From Sharpea porci (lineage in GTDB: Bacteria; Bacillota_I; Bacilli_A; Erysipelotrichales; Coprobacillaceae): DNA of 64,000 bases. Shown here one piece after another: positions 1 through 7,036 of this stretch (its first letter is position 1; every line of letters begins with the position of its first letter). The position numbers and the translations under genes were made by a program. A model generated the notes under the pieces. The model saw nothing but the letters and a program-made list of their open reading frames with translations. It was not told the DNA's origin and searched no databases. The stretch covers positions 24,001 to 88,000 of the forward strand of contig NZ_VUNM01000005.1 of NCBI RefSeq assembly GCF_009695655.1. Direction: 5' to 3'.

Positions 1-360
1 CGTAAAAAGAGAAAGAAAAGGCTGAATGAGAAAAAGTCCAATAATCACAAAGATTAATGAGTGCAAGAAACTCATATAAATACCCTGTGTTGCGATATAG
101 GAAGCCTTCTTCTCCTCATTGGCACCTAAATGACGGGCAATAAGTGCATTCATGCCCACTCCTAAACCAACACTCATCGCTAGCGAGAAATTCTGTAAAG
201 GAAAGATGAGTGAAACAGCTGTTAACGCATCTTCTCCTAGCTTTGCGACAAAAATACTATCGACTACATTATAAAGTGACTGGATCAACATGGAGATCAT
301 TGGGGGAAATGCCATCGACATCAATAAAGGGAAAATAGGTTTATCTTTCATTTGATTCAT
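1..360 (-). CDS. MATE family efflux transporter, N-terminal part (cut by window edge)
   Basis: The first 120 residues of a multidrug/toxin extrusion (MATE) antiporter are visible; the rest lies beyond base 1. The reading starts MNQMKDKPIFPLLMSMAFPP, followed by the family-typical stretch with SMLIQSLYNVVDSIFVAKLG and, further on, GVGMNALIARHLG, all in hydrophobic helices. Members pump cationic drugs or metabolites out of the cell in exchange for Na+ or H+. The ATG at 358-360 follows a strong AGGAGG site about 7 bases upstream. An intrinsic-terminator-like hairpin lies directly before that site, so expression is probably controlled by read-through. The substrate cannot be told from sequence. 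Confidence 0.9.
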   Translation of the reverse strand, partial: MNQMKDKPIFPLLMSMAFPPMISMLIQSLYNVVDSIFVAKLGEDALTAVSLIFPLQNFSLAMSVGLGVGMNALIARHLGANEEKKASYIATQGIYMSFLHSLIFVIIGLFLIQPFLSLFT

Positions 361-374
361 AAATATCCTCCTGA

Positions 375-432
375 CATAAAAAAAGCTACAAACCCGACTA
401 TTTTTCTCAGAAATAGCCAAATTTGTAGCTTT
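375..432 (-). terminator. Terminator hairpin in the 5' leader of the MATE gene
   Basis: Arms AAAGCTACAAA (382-392) and TTTGTAGCTTT (422-432) are perfectly complementary, with an inner CTATTT/AAATAG pairing. Read on the minus strand the hairpin is followed by a run of seven T, then at once by the Shine-Dalgarno site of the MATE gene. A terminator in this position suits transcription attenuation; it could also end transcription from the flavodoxin operon. Confidence 0.75.
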
Positions 433-677
433 GTTTCTTTAAGCAAGCTCTATTCTATAGGAAGAACGCCTAGAATGCAAGCCGTTTTCGAAAAGTATTG
501 TCCCATTGTGTGCGCATCGCTAACAGTTCATCATCTCTTTAAGACTTGTCTCACCATTAGAGAAATGTCATTCCAAGCAAGAATGTTAATGACAATGCAT
601 TGACAAAAGTAAGCAGAACGTGCGCAAGGTATCAAGAACTTCCTTTATGAAAAATCAATGTGCATATAGCCAGCCCA

Positions 678-1070
678 TTAAAGCATCTTTTTCGCAAACT
701 GCTGAGCTTCTTTGATTTGTGTATCATTAGCCTTTCCACGCACATAGAACACTTCATCCGCAACCTGAATGCCCTTTTGTTTTAGTTCTTCTTTGATGAC
801 TTCGATGGCATGTTTTGAAATCCAAGAAGTAGAAAAGACAGCTGCCTTCTTTACATTCTTTGCATCTATTTCTTTCAAATATGACTTAAGATGTTGATCA
901 ATACCATAAGCATAAAGTGCACCACCGATAAATAATACATCAACAGGCTTATTAAGTTTGCCTGCTGAATCATCAACAGAAACAGCTTTAATATCTAAGC
1001 TTCTGGCAATCTCGTCAGCCACAAGTTTTGTATTGCCTGATCTCGAATAATAACGTACTGCACAGTTCAT
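678..1070 (-). CDS. Flavodoxin-like protein
   Basis: A 130-residue flavodoxin-fold protein. The FMN phosphate-binding loop is visible near residues 6-13 (RYYSRSGNT), followed by alternating strands and helices, including VDVLFIGGALYAYG near residues 43-56 and a second loop with FSTSW near 80. Length is close to a minimal flavodoxin (about 140). It should carry electrons at low potential or reduce a partner enzyme in the cytoplasm. It lies 11 bases after the ferritin-like gene in the same direction, so the two are very likely co-transcribed, suggesting a role in iron storage or peroxide/oxygen defence. Which partner it reduces is not evident. Confidence 0.85.
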   Translation of the reverse strand: MNCAVRYYSRSGNTKLVADEIARSLDIKAVSVDDSAGKLNKPVDVLFIGGALYAYGIDQHLKSYLKEIDAKNVKKAAVFSTSWISKHAIEVIKEELKQKGIQVADEVFYVRGKANDTQIKEAQQFAKKML

Positions 1071-1081
1071 ACTTACGCCTC

Positions 1082-1537
1082 CTATAATTGTTGAACTAAC
1101 CAGTTATTTCTACCAATACATTCAATTAATTCAAGCTGAGCTTCACCCCAGTACATGTCTTCTTCTTCATCCTGGTAATATTTCACTAAGATGTCATATG
1201 TTGTATAGTCCTGGCGTGCTTCTTCAATCATTGGTGCTAAAGCAGCTAGGCCGTCTTTAGAAACCTGTAAGTCATACTTAATCCATTCAACTGGATCTTT
1301 GCATACTTTACCTTCAGCCTTAGCTTCGAGCTTTACTTCACATCCTAAGTCAAGCAAACGATCGATACACTGCTGTACATAGCCTCTTTCTTCAGTGGCA
1401 TGTTCTGCATACTTGTCTGCAAGCTTATTGAAGCCTTCAGCCTTGAATACTCTTGACTGAATCATGTGGCCGTCGGCCTGCTGTGATAACTGTGTAATGA
1501 TCATCTGTAATCCTTCTAAATACTGTTTGTTTTCCAT
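1082..1537 (-). CDS. Ferritin-like (bacterioferritin/Dps-type fold) protein
   Basis: A 151-residue, highly acidic, all-helical protein. Carboxylate/histidine pairs typical of a ferritin-like four-helix bundle are visible: the EHATEERGYV stretch near residues 45-54 and DEEEDMYWGEAQLELIE near 123-139. It probably binds iron or a diiron centre and may store iron or act as a peroxide-consuming protein. A good AAGGAGATAG site precedes the ATG. It is the first gene of a two-gene operon with the flavodoxin; a consensus-like promoter and an imperfect 29-bp palindrome lie upstream. Family assignment by helix pattern is fairly safe; the exact subfamily (bacterioferritin, Dps, DUF892-like) is not. Confidence 0.75.
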   Translation of the reverse strand: MENKQYLEGLQMIITQLSQQADGHMIQSRVFKAEGFNKLADKYAEHATEERGYVQQCIDRLLDLGCEVKLEAKAEGKVCKDPVEWIKYDLQVSKDGLAALAPMIEEARQDYTTYDILVKYYQDEEEDMYWGEAQLELIECIGRNNWLVQQL

Positions 1538-1567
1538 ATTTCTATCTCCTTATCATTTTAATTGTGT

Positions 1568-1624
1568 GTAATTAAGTTGTCCTCAACTACAATTACATTG
1601 TACACAATCTAAATAAGAAAACAA
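1568..1624 (-). promoter_or_regulatory. Promoter and palindromic operator of the ferritin-like/flavodoxin operon
   Basis: On the minus strand a TTGTTT -35 box (1619-1624) and a TACAAT -10 box (1597-1602) are 16 bases apart. Just downstream, 1568-1596 is an imperfect palindrome with outer arms GTAATT/AATTAC and inner GTTG/CAAC halves, placed over the expected start site. This suits a repressor; a stress regulator or the adjacent TetR protein are candidates. Confidence 0.6.
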
Positions 1625-1635
1625 TAAAGAAAAAA

Positions 1636-1678
1636 GATGCTTTCTCTCATAATGAGAGAAATATACATTATTCTCTCA
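1636..1678 (-). terminator. Hairpin after the TetR gene (TTCTCTCA/TGAGAGAA)
   Basis: TTCTCTCATAATGAGAGAA (1642-1660) is a perfect 8-bp stem with a 3-base loop; another TTCTCTCA copy lies at 1671-1678. On the minus strand a run of T follows six bases after the stem, so it can terminate the TetR gene. The repeated, symmetric octamer could equally be an operator. Confidence 0.55.
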
Positions 1679-1679
1679 C

Positions 1680-2207
1680 TTACAAAAGCAGCACCTTTAA
1701 TCTTTCTGGTAAAGCGAGTATCATATCATCCAATAGTTGATCAATTGATATCTTTTCTTCATCTAAAAGCCATTCACATATCAATGCAACACTTCCATAT
1801 GCATAGATTTTAATAATGGCTTTAAGGCTTTGATCAAGGTCTTGTCTTTTTGATACCTCATCACTAAGCAATTCTATCCAAGTATAAGCCATATAACCGA
1901 TAAAAGAGTCCATCCCACTTGTATGCAACAATAAATTACGTATATATTTCCTCAGATTATAGAGATAAACTAAACCCTCTTTCAGTCCTGATTTCCAGTC
2001 TTCACCCTGTTCCATGATATTTCTTGAATGTTGGCTATAATCCCAGGCAATCAAATCAAATTTATCACTAAAGTGGCGATAAAAGGTAGCAGGTGAATAG
2101 CCGCTTTCATCCGCAATATCCTGAATCGTAATCTTGTCGACTGGCTTTTTTGAAGCAAGTTCCTGAAAGGAAGCTACAAGGATTTCTTTTGTCGTTTGTC
2201 TTTTCAC
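1680..2207 (-). CDS. TetR/AcrR family transcriptional regulator
   Basis: About 175 residues. The N-terminal helix-turn-helix is clear: ITIQDIADESGYSPATFYRHF is the classic TetR recognition region, followed by a C-terminal helical ligand domain of the DhaS/YbiH-like kind. It should repress a nearby transporter or stress gene and release DNA on ligand binding. I prefer the GTG at 2205-2207 because AGAGG sits 8 bases before it; a GTG three codons upstream overlaps the Shine-Dalgarno site. Neighbours are the ferritin-like operon downstream and the divergent LytTR gene upstream; either may be its target. The ligand is unknown. Confidence 0.85.
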   Translation of the reverse strand: MKRQTTKEILVASFQELASKKPVDKITIQDIADESGYSPATFYRHFSDKFDLIAWDYSQHSRNIMEQGEDWKSGLKEGLVYLYNLRKYIRNLLLHTSGMDSFIGYMAYTWIELLSDEVSKRQDLDQSLKAIIKIYAYGSVALICEWLLDEEKISIDQLLDDMILALPERLKVLLL

Positions 2208-2270
2208 GCATTTCACCTCTTCCTTCTCTTATTCTACAAGAAAACTGTTCTTCCTCCAATCTATTTCTTC

Positions 2271-2320
2271 TTGCATCTTAACACTCCATTTTTGCATCTT
2301 AGCAATACCTTTAAGACAAT
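2271..2320 (+). promoter_or_regulatory. Promoter with two LytTR-type direct repeats
   Basis: TTGCATCTTA occurs at 2271-2280 and again at 2292-2301, exactly 21 bp apart, the two-turn spacing typical of LytTR-domain binding sites. The downstream copy also supplies a TTGCAT -35 box, 17 bases before GACAAT (2315-2320). This fits autoregulation of the LytTR gene that follows. Confidence 0.6.
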
Positions 2321-2354
2321 AATCATGTATGCTTGAGTCGAAGAGGTGAAGAAA

Positions 2355-2768
2355 ATGTATGTGAAAATAGAAATTGACAGTTCTCTAAAAGAACCCTATG
2401 CCATCATCTATACGAATACGATGACTGAAGAAATTCAAAAAGTTGTTGATTATCTCGACAATAAAGATTCCCCACTTTGAGCTATGCAGGAAGATCGTAT
2501 TATCATTCTCAAACAAGAAGATATCTATCTGATTCGTGTTGAAGGTGGAAAGACCATGATTTATACATCTGATGCCTGTTATCAATCGAAGAAAAGACTC
2601 TATGAAATCTATCAAAGTGTCGATAAAACATTTATGCAGATTTCAAAACAAACAATTATTCATTTTACCTACTTACAAAGTGTTGAAACCTCCTGGAGTG
2701 GCACTTTTCTAATCAAGCTGAAGAACCATCAGTTTGATTATGTTTCAAGAAAATATTTGCCTGCATAA
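2355..2768 (+). pseudogene. LytTR-domain DNA-binding regulator with in-frame TGA
   Basis: From ATG 2355 (behind AAGAGGTGAAG) the frame reads 41 codons, meets TGA at 2478-2480, then continues in the same frame with AMQEDRIIILKQEDIYLIRV and on to a full LytTR fold (YQSKKRLYEIYQ, FMQISKQTIIHFTYLQSVE, DYVSRKYLPA). Intact relatives of about 145 residues read through the TGA position and extend a few residues past LPA. The family regulates its own operon together with a DUF3021 membrane partner, which follows here. A nonsense mutation is the simplest reading. The downstream part (ATG 2484) might still be made as a bare 94-residue DNA-binding domain, but no good Shine-Dalgarno site precedes it. Confidence 0.75.
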
Positions 2769-2795
2769 AAAAGTATTTAGGTCTATAAGAAAAAT

Positions 2796-3197
2796 ATGAA
2801 AAGACGATTATTGAAAAGTATTTTTGAAGGTATATCCATTGATTGTATGATTTTTGAATGTATTTATAGTGGGACATTTTCACTGACATCCTACCAATTC
2901 ACAAAGATGGTCATTGGGGCAATGCTTGTTGGTTTTGGCTTTTCGATACCGTCCTTCATCTATGAAAATGAGAAGTATTCCTTACTTGTACAAACACTGA
3001 TTCATATGAGAATTGGTGTTATCGTGATGATTATTGTGGGCTGGATTCCCTTGAATTATGGCCTTTCAACTGCAATCTTCATGATTGTTCTAGAAATAGC
3101 GATATCTATCTTGATTTGGTTGATCTACTGTCTTCAAAATAAAAAGCTCGTCAAGAGCATGAATGAGCGTATTCATGAAATACAGAGTAAAAAATAA
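2796..3197 (+). CDS. DUF3021 family membrane protein (LytTR partner)
   Basis: A 133-residue protein with four hydrophobic segments (about residues 12-30, 37-56, 66-86 and 90-112) and a basic C-terminal tail (KKLVKSMNERIHEIQSKK). Size, topology and position right after a LytTR gene match DUF3021 proteins. In comparable LytTR regulatory systems the membrane partner holds the DNA-binding protein inactive until a signal arrives; that role is inferred here. It starts 27 bases after the LytTR stop, without a strong Shine-Dalgarno site, so translation may depend on read-through from the upstream gene, which is now interrupted. Confidence 0.75.
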   Translation: MKRRLLKSIFEGISIDCMIFECIYSGTFSLTSYQFTKMVIGAMLVGFGFSIPSFIYENEKYSLLVQTLIHMRIGVIVMIIVGWIPLNYGLSTAIFMIVLEIAISILIWLIYCLQNKKLVKSMNERIHEIQSKK

Positions 3198-3213
3198 CAC
3201 TGTCTTTTCAATA

Positions 3214-3257
3214 GCGAAAAAAAAGATGACGAGATGTCATTGCATCTTGCCATCTTT
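3214..3257 (-). terminator. Terminator of the kptA/PNPOx operon
   Basis: AAAGATGACGAGATG (3222-3236) pairs with CATCTTGCCATCTTT (3243-3257) with two wobble pairs. On the minus strand the hairpin is followed by eight T, giving a strong intrinsic terminator. It sits between convergent genes and could also slow plus-strand transcription from the DUF3021 gene. Confidence 0.8.
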
Positions 3258-3738
3258 ATGATTCCTTGACATGCTTTCCTGTCATTTTCTCAATATCCAT
3301 TTGCAGCATACAGATACGAGATATCGTTTTAGCTATTAAGTCTTCAACATCTTCTTCACTAGGATAATATTTATTACCAAGCTTTCTTAAATGATAGATA
3401 AGGCTTTTCTGATCAGTGACTTCATGAATTGTCCCAAGACAAATAACACTATGAAAATGCATTGGCCACTCCCCTTCATTTTGATAGCCTTCATCAAGGA
3501 TAGTAAAGCACACTTTATTATTTTCCCTCAACAAATCCAGTTTTAATCCTTCTTTTGCGCCATGGAAATAAAGCTTGCCATTTTCTTCATCATAATATTG
3601 GTTGATAGGAACACTATAAGGAAAGCCATTTTCACCATGCATCGATAATACACCTCGTGGTGCTTTTTTCAAAACCTCAATACATTCTTCCCTTGTTATT
3701 TCTTGTTTAAAACGTCTCATTTTACGATAGTTATACAT
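3256..3738 (-). CDS. Pyridoxamine 5'-phosphate oxidase-fold (NimA-like) flavoprotein
   Basis: A 160-residue split-barrel protein. The start MRRFKQEITREECIEVLKKAPRGVLSMH, the GFPYSVPINQYYD strand and GKLYFHGAKEGLKLDLL closely match the family of nitroimidazole-resistance NimA-like and related FMN or heme-binding oxidoreductases. Such proteins bind FMN in a dimer interface and reduce small molecules. It follows kptA by 13 bases and has its own Shine-Dalgarno site (GAGGC). Physiological substrate unknown; drug resistance should not be assumed from family alone. Confidence 0.8.
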   Translation of the reverse strand: MYNYRKMRRFKQEITREECIEVLKKAPRGVLSMHGENGFPYSVPINQYYDEENGKLYFHGAKEGLKLDLLRENNKVCFTILDEGYQNEGEWPMHFHSVICLGTIHEVTDQKSLIYHLRKLGNKYYPSEEDVEDLIAKTISRICMLQMDIEKMTGKHVKES

Positions 3739-3751
3739 ATTATTGCCTCGC

Positions 3752-4291
3752 TTATTGTTTTTGTAGATATTGAACAGGTACTTCTTTTGTCAGATAGACA
3801 TGATTGACAGAAAGATAGAAATGATAGCCATCTTCATACATCTTTCTTGCATTAATTTTATAGATGACACATTTTCCATGCCTGCTGCCAACCTTCTGTG
3901 CTGTCTCTGTATCTAAAGAGAGATGCACATAGAGTCTTGTCTTAGGAATGAGTCCTATTGCATCTATCGAGGCAACATACTTTTCACCCGTTCCATGCCA
4001 TAATATATCCGGGGGAACAACTTCTTTCAGTTCGACATCAACAGGAATAGAATGGCCCTGATTAGCACGTATCATCGTATGATCCTCATTAAAACTATAT
4101 CGCTGCTTATTATCTGAAGCCACAATATCTTCAAGAAGATCTTTGTTGAAATTTGGATATTTGCGTTGTATGCCAGCAATCAGCTCATCCACCTTAGCCC
4201 ATCCATGTTGATCTAGAGTGATACCAATGGCCTGTGGCTTGTGCCTTAAAATAAAAGCAATGTATTTTCCTATTTGAGTCTTCTGATCCAT
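3752..4291 (-). CDS. kptA: RNA 2'-phosphotransferase (KptA/Tpt1)
   Basis: A 179-residue protein with the Tpt1/KptA plan: N-terminal winged-helix part (KYIAFILRHKPQAIGITLDQ, HGWAKVDELI) and a C-terminal ADP-ribosyltransferase-like part with LWHGT and RLYVHLS motifs that bind NAD+ and the RNA phosphate. The enzyme moves a 2'-phosphate from RNA to NAD+; in yeast it completes tRNA splicing, while in bacteria the natural substrate is unclear (possibly RNA repair or capped RNA). AGGAAGTGAGAAC precedes the start. It lies between the DUF2798 gene and the PNPOx-fold gene in one direction. Confidence 0.93.
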   Translation of the reverse strand: MDQKTQIGKYIAFILRHKPQAIGITLDQHGWAKVDELIAGIQRKYPNFNKDLLEDIVASDNKQRYSFNEDHTMIRANQGHSIPVDVELKEVVPPDILWHGTGEKYVASIDAIGLIPKTRLYVHLSLDTETAQKVGSRHGKCVIYKINARKMYEDGYHFYLSVNHVYLTKEVPVQYLQKQ

Positions 4292-4353
4292 GTTCTCACT
4301 TCCTTGAATATTGTAAGAGCCTTTTCATCCTACTTCAACAAAAAGATTTCCAT

Positions 4354-4845
4354 TCATGCGAATAACCATTTTGTTAGTTTTCTAGTAAAAGGTGAAGCGG
4401 CAAAGATATTCCAGAAGAAGGCCATGGGGAAGTTCTCCATAAGTGTGCCTACAAAAATAGCAGGTAACTGAAGAAGAGGCTGATGTCCAAGAATAATACT
4501 AAAAAGAATAGAAGCAATAAGACTCATGGATGGACACATAATCATAATTGTTGCTCCCTGACGCATCAACATACAGAAGTAGGAAGGATCACTCTCCTGA
4601 TCACAAAGACTGTTTGCGAGATGTTGACCAAGACGATTGCCATAGAGTGTTGAAATTATAAAGACAATAATACCCATATAGCTTGCCTCTTTTAAAGCAG
4701 CTAGAAAGACATCATTATGCATCGATGAAAACCCACCCACCTGCATATGATAGCCTAGCTTGTAAGCAATATTATAGACTTCCATACCAATAGCCATTGA
4801 ATAGGACATAATGAGGCTAAAAATCATACTTTGCATTTTTTTCAT
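4354..4845 (-). CDS. DUF2798 membrane protein
   Basis: About 163 residues, with four predicted membrane helices. Two copies of the DUF2798 pattern can be seen: a first helix with SLIMSYSMAIGMEVYN and a later one with FVGTLMENFPMAFFWNIF, plus polar residues N/E at matching places. Function unknown. I choose ATG 4843-4845 because AGGAGG lies 9 bases before it; a TTG six codons earlier overlaps that site. It has its own promoter (4948-4975) and a hairpin in its leader. Confidence 0.8.
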   Translation of the reverse strand: MKKMQSMIFSLIMSYSMAIGMEVYNIAYKLGYHMQVGGFSSMHNDVFLAALKEASYMGIIVFIISTLYGNRLGQHLANSLCDQESDPSYFCMLMRQGATIMIMCPSMSLIASILFSIILGHQPLLQLPAIFVGTLMENFPMAFFWNIFAASPFTRKLTKWLFA

Positions 4846-4879
4846 AACATCTATCCTCCTCAAAGTAGAAATAAATAAA

Positions 4880-4902
4880 GCGCAGCCTCTAGGAGACTAC
4901 GC
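4880..4902 (-). terminator. Hairpin in the DUF2798 leader
   Basis: GCGTAGTCTC (minus strand) pairs with GAGGCTGCGC using G-U wobbles, followed by TTTATTTATTT, about 20 bases before the Shine-Dalgarno site. It could be a weak terminator/attenuator or a stabilising leader structure. Confidence 0.45.
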
Positions 4903-4947
4903 CAATTAAGACTTATTTCTTCTTTGTGGGTTACACTTTATTACCTT

Positions 4948-4975
4948 ATTTTAATCTTTTTTGACATAAATACAA
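4948..4975 (-). promoter_or_regulatory. Promoter of the DUF2798 gene
   Basis: TTGTAT (-35, 4970-4975) and TAAAAT (-10, 4948-4953) on the minus strand, 16 bases apart, between the oleate hydratase stop and the DUF2798 gene. The implied leader is about 95 bases and contains the hairpin at 4880-4902. Confidence 0.5.
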
Positions 4976-4985
4976 GCTGAAAAGT

Positions 4986-6923
4986 TTAGGATTTCTTTTT
5001 ATGCAACAATGCTGCAACAGTCATAAGTGAAGCAACGGTCACGCCTGCACCAATCTTTGCCGCCTTTGAATCTTTGAGTTCAGAGACTTTCGAAGTCACT
5101 TCGACTTTGACTTTAGGCATTTTTACGATTGGGGCAAAGTCCTTTTTCTCTGCTGCTCCAAGTTTTATCAATAGCTTAGATATTTCTGTATTATTGATGA
5201 GTTTGAAAGCACCAGCTATTGCAGCTTTCTGACTTGCAGGCAATGGCCAGTCCTTGATCATCTTGCCATCATTCATCTTCACGCCCGCTTTAATCAATTC
5301 TCGCACATCAAAGATAGATCCCCATACTTCTGGAACCCCTCTATCAACATTACATAATGTATAGACAGCTTCCATAGCTGTACGGATGGAATATTCTGTT
5401 GTAAAGACTGTGTCTCTTGGTGTTTCGGCATACTGGCCGACAAATGCCATATTGACTGAACCTTCAGGTACAACCAATGGGCGATCGCCATAAGCACGTG
5501 GTTCAAAGAATGATGTGACATAAGGCATCATACATGGTGTTGTATTGCATTCTTTGGCAAGTGCATCTATCTCATCAACTGGAATACCAATATGATAGAG
5601 CCATTCTTGACATAACTCTTCACCAGTACACTTATACATTGGCTTATGCACATAATCACCATCATCATCCCAGCAATTCAAGCCATAAACCCAGATCAAG
5701 CAATGATCGTCAGGCTGATCAACGAACTGTCCTTGACGGTTAATTGTCCAGCTTAATAACCATGATGAATCTTTTGCCGTAACAATACCACCAGTAACAA
5801 CCTTACCACTTAATGGGTCACGATGACAGATCTTTTCAATTGCACTTAAGATCTGCTTATTTGCTGTATCAACAGTCCAGCTTTCCCAGCTTGTTTCCTT
5901 GATATCTCTGAAGAATTTATCAGGATGTCCAAAAGCATCATCCTGCGCTGCTAACTTCTTCCAGAGTTCAATGGAAGGACCCTGACCATTCTTGATTGTG
6001 ATTTCTGGGGCATGTGTCTGGTCACCATAAGCACTGCCATCACCTTGTGAACCATTGGTAATAAATACAAAGTCATCGTCTGTAAGTTCAATGTGTTTTT
6101 CCACACCATCCTGTACATAGGCGATAGAACGAGCTACTTTTCTTGTTGGAGATGTTTCACACTGGATATCGGTAACTTGTGTATTATAGGCAATCTTACC
6201 ACCGGCATCTTCGATATATTTCAACATTGGAAGAATCATGGATTCATACTGATTATAACGCGTAAAGCGCAGGGCACTTAAGTCAGGTAAACCATCAATA
6301 TGGTGAATATATCTTTGCATATAGAGCTTCATTTCAAGAGCTGAATGCCATTTTTCAAAGGCAAACATTGTCTGCCAGTAAATCCAGAAGTTTGTCTTGT
6401 AGAAATCTTCATCAAAGACATCATCAATTGTCTTGTCGGCAAGTTCTTCATCCGTTGAAAGCATAAGCTTAAGAATCTGTTTTTCCGCATTCTTATTTAA
6501 TCCATATTGGCGATCAGTATGGGCATCCTGGCCTTGTTTTTCTGTTACACGACAAAGAGAATAGTTTGGATCTTCTTTATTAAGTTTGTAATATTCAGAG
6601 AAAATGGTTTCACCAGGATTGACAATGGAAGGAATGGATCTAAAGAGATCCCACATACATTCAAAGTGATTATCCATTTCACGGCCACCACGCATAATAT
6701 AGCCTTTTTGTGGGTCATGGAGACCATCACAAGAGCCACCAGCTACTGGAAGAGATTCAAAGACTGTAATGTTTTCACCGGGCATTTGTGCATCCCTAAT
6801 AAGAAAACAAGCTGCAGCTAAACCGGCAAGGCCAGAACCAACGATATAAGCATGTTTCTTTTCTATGCCTTCAGGCTTTTCAGGCTTCGCAAAAGCTTCA
6901 TAATTACCACTACTGTAATACAT
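4986..6923 (-). CDS. ohyA: Oleate hydratase (FAD-dependent fatty acid double-bond hydratase)
   Basis: A 645-residue protein of the MCRA/oleate hydratase family, which adds water to cis-9 double bonds of oleate and linoleate to give 10-hydroxy fatty acids, detoxifying host unsaturated fatty acids. The FAD fingerprint GSGLAG lies at residues 29-34; RGGREMDNHFEC holds Glu82, the residue implicated in FAD positioning and catalysis. Further family blocks are visible (IHHIDGLPDLSALRFTRYNQ, CMMPYVTSFFEPRAYGDRP). The extreme C-terminus adds a short hydrophobic helix (AAKIGAGVTVASLMTVAALL) ending in KKK, probably for membrane contact. A strong promoter and a perfect palindrome precede the gene. Confidence 0.95.
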   Translation of the reverse strand: MYYSSGNYEAFAKPEKPEGIEKKHAYIVGSGLAGLAAACFLIRDAQMPGENITVFESLPVAGGSCDGLHDPQKGYIMRGGREMDNHFECMWDLFRSIPSIVNPGETIFSEYYKLNKEDPNYSLCRVTEKQGQDAHTDRQYGLNKNAEKQILKLMLSTDEELADKTIDDVFDEDFYKTNFWIYWQTMFAFEKWHSALEMKLYMQRYIHHIDGLPDLSALRFTRYNQYESMILPMLKYIEDAGGKIAYNTQVTDIQCETSPTRKVARSIAYVQDGVEKHIELTDDDFVFITNGSQGDGSAYGDQTHAPEITIKNGQGPSIELWKKLAAQDDAFGHPDKFFRDIKETSWESWTVDTANKQILSAIEKICHRDPLSGKVVTGGIVTAKDSSWLLSWTINRQGQFVDQPDDHCLIWVYGLNCWDDDGDYVHKPMYKCTGEELCQEWLYHIGIPVDEIDALAKECNTTPCMMPYVTSFFEPRAYGDRPLVVPEGSVNMAFVGQYAETPRDTVFTTEYSIRTAMEAVYTLCNVDRGVPEVWGSIFDVRELIKAGVKMNDGKMIKDWPLPASQKAAIAGAFKLINNTEISKLLIKLGAAEKKDFAPIVKMPKVKVEVTSKVSELKDSKAAKIGAGVTVASLMTVAALLHKKKS

Positions 6924-6947
6924 AAGATGTCCTCCTTAATCAATAAT

Positions 6948-7003
6948 TGACCATTGGTCATTTTCTATACCATAATCATAACGTAAGCCCTTTCAAGTGT
7001 CAA
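6948..7003 (-). promoter_or_regulatory. ohyA: Promoter and TGACCATTGGTCA operator of oleate hydratase
   Basis: TTGACA (6998-7003) and TATGAT (6975-6980) are 17 bases apart on the minus strand, a near-consensus housekeeping promoter. TGACCA-T-TGGTCA (6948-6960) is a perfect 13-bp palindrome just downstream of the start site, where a bound repressor would block elongation. Confidence 0.7.
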
Positions 7004-7036
7004 TTGTTTTCATACAAATACAAAAAAAGAGATGCA

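Noticed and set aside
352-603. 83-codon plus-strand ORF opposite the MATE leader
   Set aside because: No ribosome site, no family resemblance, and it runs antisense through a clear hairpin leader; most likely chance.
2478-2480. TGA as selenocysteine codon in the LytTR gene
   Set aside because: No SECIS-like hairpin directly after it, no Cys at this place in the family as I know it, and no selenocysteine machinery in the window; a nonsense mutation is simpler.
2385-2615. Minus-strand ORF over the LytTR gene
   Set aside because: Shadow of the LytTR coding frame, without ribosome site.
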